From: Apodemus sylvaticus
Lineage: Eukaryota > Chordata > Mammalia > Rodentia > Muridae
Reading direction: 5' to 3'
DNA length: 64,000 nucleotides
Assembly (NCBI RefSeq): GCF_947179515.1
Contig: NC_067472.1
Coordinates: 82,958,291-83,022,290 of the forward strand
The translations under genes were made by a program, and so were the position numbers. Shown here piece by piece: positions 63,329 to 64,000 of the stretch; positions within the stretch are counted from its first letter, which is position 1, and every line of letters starts with the position of its first letter. The notes beneath the pieces were generated by a model, which ran no database searches, was not told where the DNA came from, and saw nothing but the letters and a program-made list of their open reading frames with translations.

Positions 63329-64000
63329 TTTTGTATTTAGGGAAGAGGTTAAGAGAAAGTTGAGAAATGAACTTCTAAGCAAATCTGTGCCTACCATGTT
63401 CCTACCCACCCCCTTACTATAGAAGTGTTGTTGTGAGTGTTTTAATGATGGAGCCCACAGTCTTCTTCCTTGTCCAGTGGGCTGATGAGAATGCGAGTCT
63501 AGAATGCCCTACTTCTTTTAAGTCTGTAAAACCAACACTATTCAAGATTCTTTCTCCTACTTTCTATTCTGGATCCCTGCTGTTCCTCTCATTAGGAGAA
63601 GCCTTGATTTCTTTCCTACCTCATCAGCTGTCCTGTGTCAGAGGACAACAAACCAGGATTGAAAAAAGCCAAACACCAACAGAATACTGCGCTTCCATCT
63701 TCACATTCCCTCCCTGCCACAACCAGATGATAGCAGGTGAGGGTAATGGCTGTCCTTTAAACTGGAGATGGTTTGATAGATGGTGAGCAGTTAAGGATGG
63801 TAATGCTGCAGCCGTCCATCAGAGAACACCAGGTTCTGCCATGCCTGCCTCACTGCCGCGTTAACCTACTGTGCCTTTTGGAACCAGTGAAGACTGGCCA
63901 TTAGAATTAACAAGGTACTTTTGAGAATGCCCTTGGTGCTGGCCACAGATGCCATTGAATAGGCCAGAAAGAATATTAACAAATTAAATCCAAGGCCACA
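63327..64000. other. Unique DNA at the right edge
   Basis: No repeat recognised. It holds the exon-like interval described separately. Confidence 0.45.
63596..63736 (+). other. Exon-like interval (candidate only)
   Basis: A pyrimidine-rich tract ending ctcttcctctcattag-like ('tgttcctctcattag', AG at 63594-63595) precedes 141 bp that end at 'gatagcag' followed by gtgagg, a near-ideal donor. One frame stays open throughout and encodes no domain I know. The 141-bp length is a multiple of three. Chance is quite possible. Confidence 0.15.

Noticed and set aside
1..64000. A hidden gene cluster or new functional system
   Set aside because: Apart from transposon relics no related coding frames, operon-like spacing, CpG island or conserved RNA could be supported on either strand.

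Overview
The window looks like intergenic or deep-intronic DNA from a murine rodent (mouse/rat group). It is dense in B1, B2/B3, ID and B4/RSINE1 SINEs, rodent L1 pieces and MT/ORR1-type MaLR LTRs, with long GA, CA and CT microsatellites. The exact species cannot be fixed by eye. I see no intact protein-coding gene, no functional RNA gene, no CpG island and no CRISPR array. Almost every open frame lies in a simple repeat or a transposon. Repeat family names rest on recognising consensus motifs; no repeat-masking program was run.

Layout. 0-5 kb: MLT1 and MaLR LTRs of both orientations and an Lx-type L1 3' UTR split by a solo LTR. 5-7.3 kb: an AT-rich tandem array joined to a minus-strand L1 with a broken ORF1, two 5' promoter monomers and an inserted B1. 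7.3-13.2 kb: SINEs, GA/TG tracts and a 13-copy, 22-bp minisatellite split by an L1 tail. 13.4-14.0 kb: a solo LTR with four regularly spaced CCAAT boxes. 14-19 kb: sparse DNA, a B4 split by an L1, a 500-bp CA/TA tract and a 28-bp minisatellite that seems to grow out of an LTR end. 19.3-20 kb: a GGAT/GGGA array followed by a perfect 43-bp inverted repeat. 20-31 kb: an old L1 3' end, SINEs and several quiet unique blocks. 31.8-32.8 kb: a nested LTR with a perfect 149-bp tandem duplication. 35.8-46.9 kb: repeated nesting (LTR in MLT1; LTR, L1 and B3 in one LTR; LTR in B4) plus MIR, L2 and hAT relics. 48.2 and 49.7 kb: a 222-bp dispersed duplication. 50.2-58.2 kb: a decayed gammaretrovirus-like provirus with both LTRs, a glutamine-tRNA-like primer site, gag, pol and env relics, and a three-deep nest of LTRs inside env. 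58-64 kb: SINEs, a CTT tract, an Lx 3' UTR and unique DNA holding one weak exon-like interval.

Nothing here works as a pathway. What the window offers is a layered record: target-site duplications and nesting give a relative order for many insertions, and several local rearrangements (palindrome, tandem and dispersed duplications, minisatellite births) look worth study. The proviral pieces are stop-riddled and deleted.
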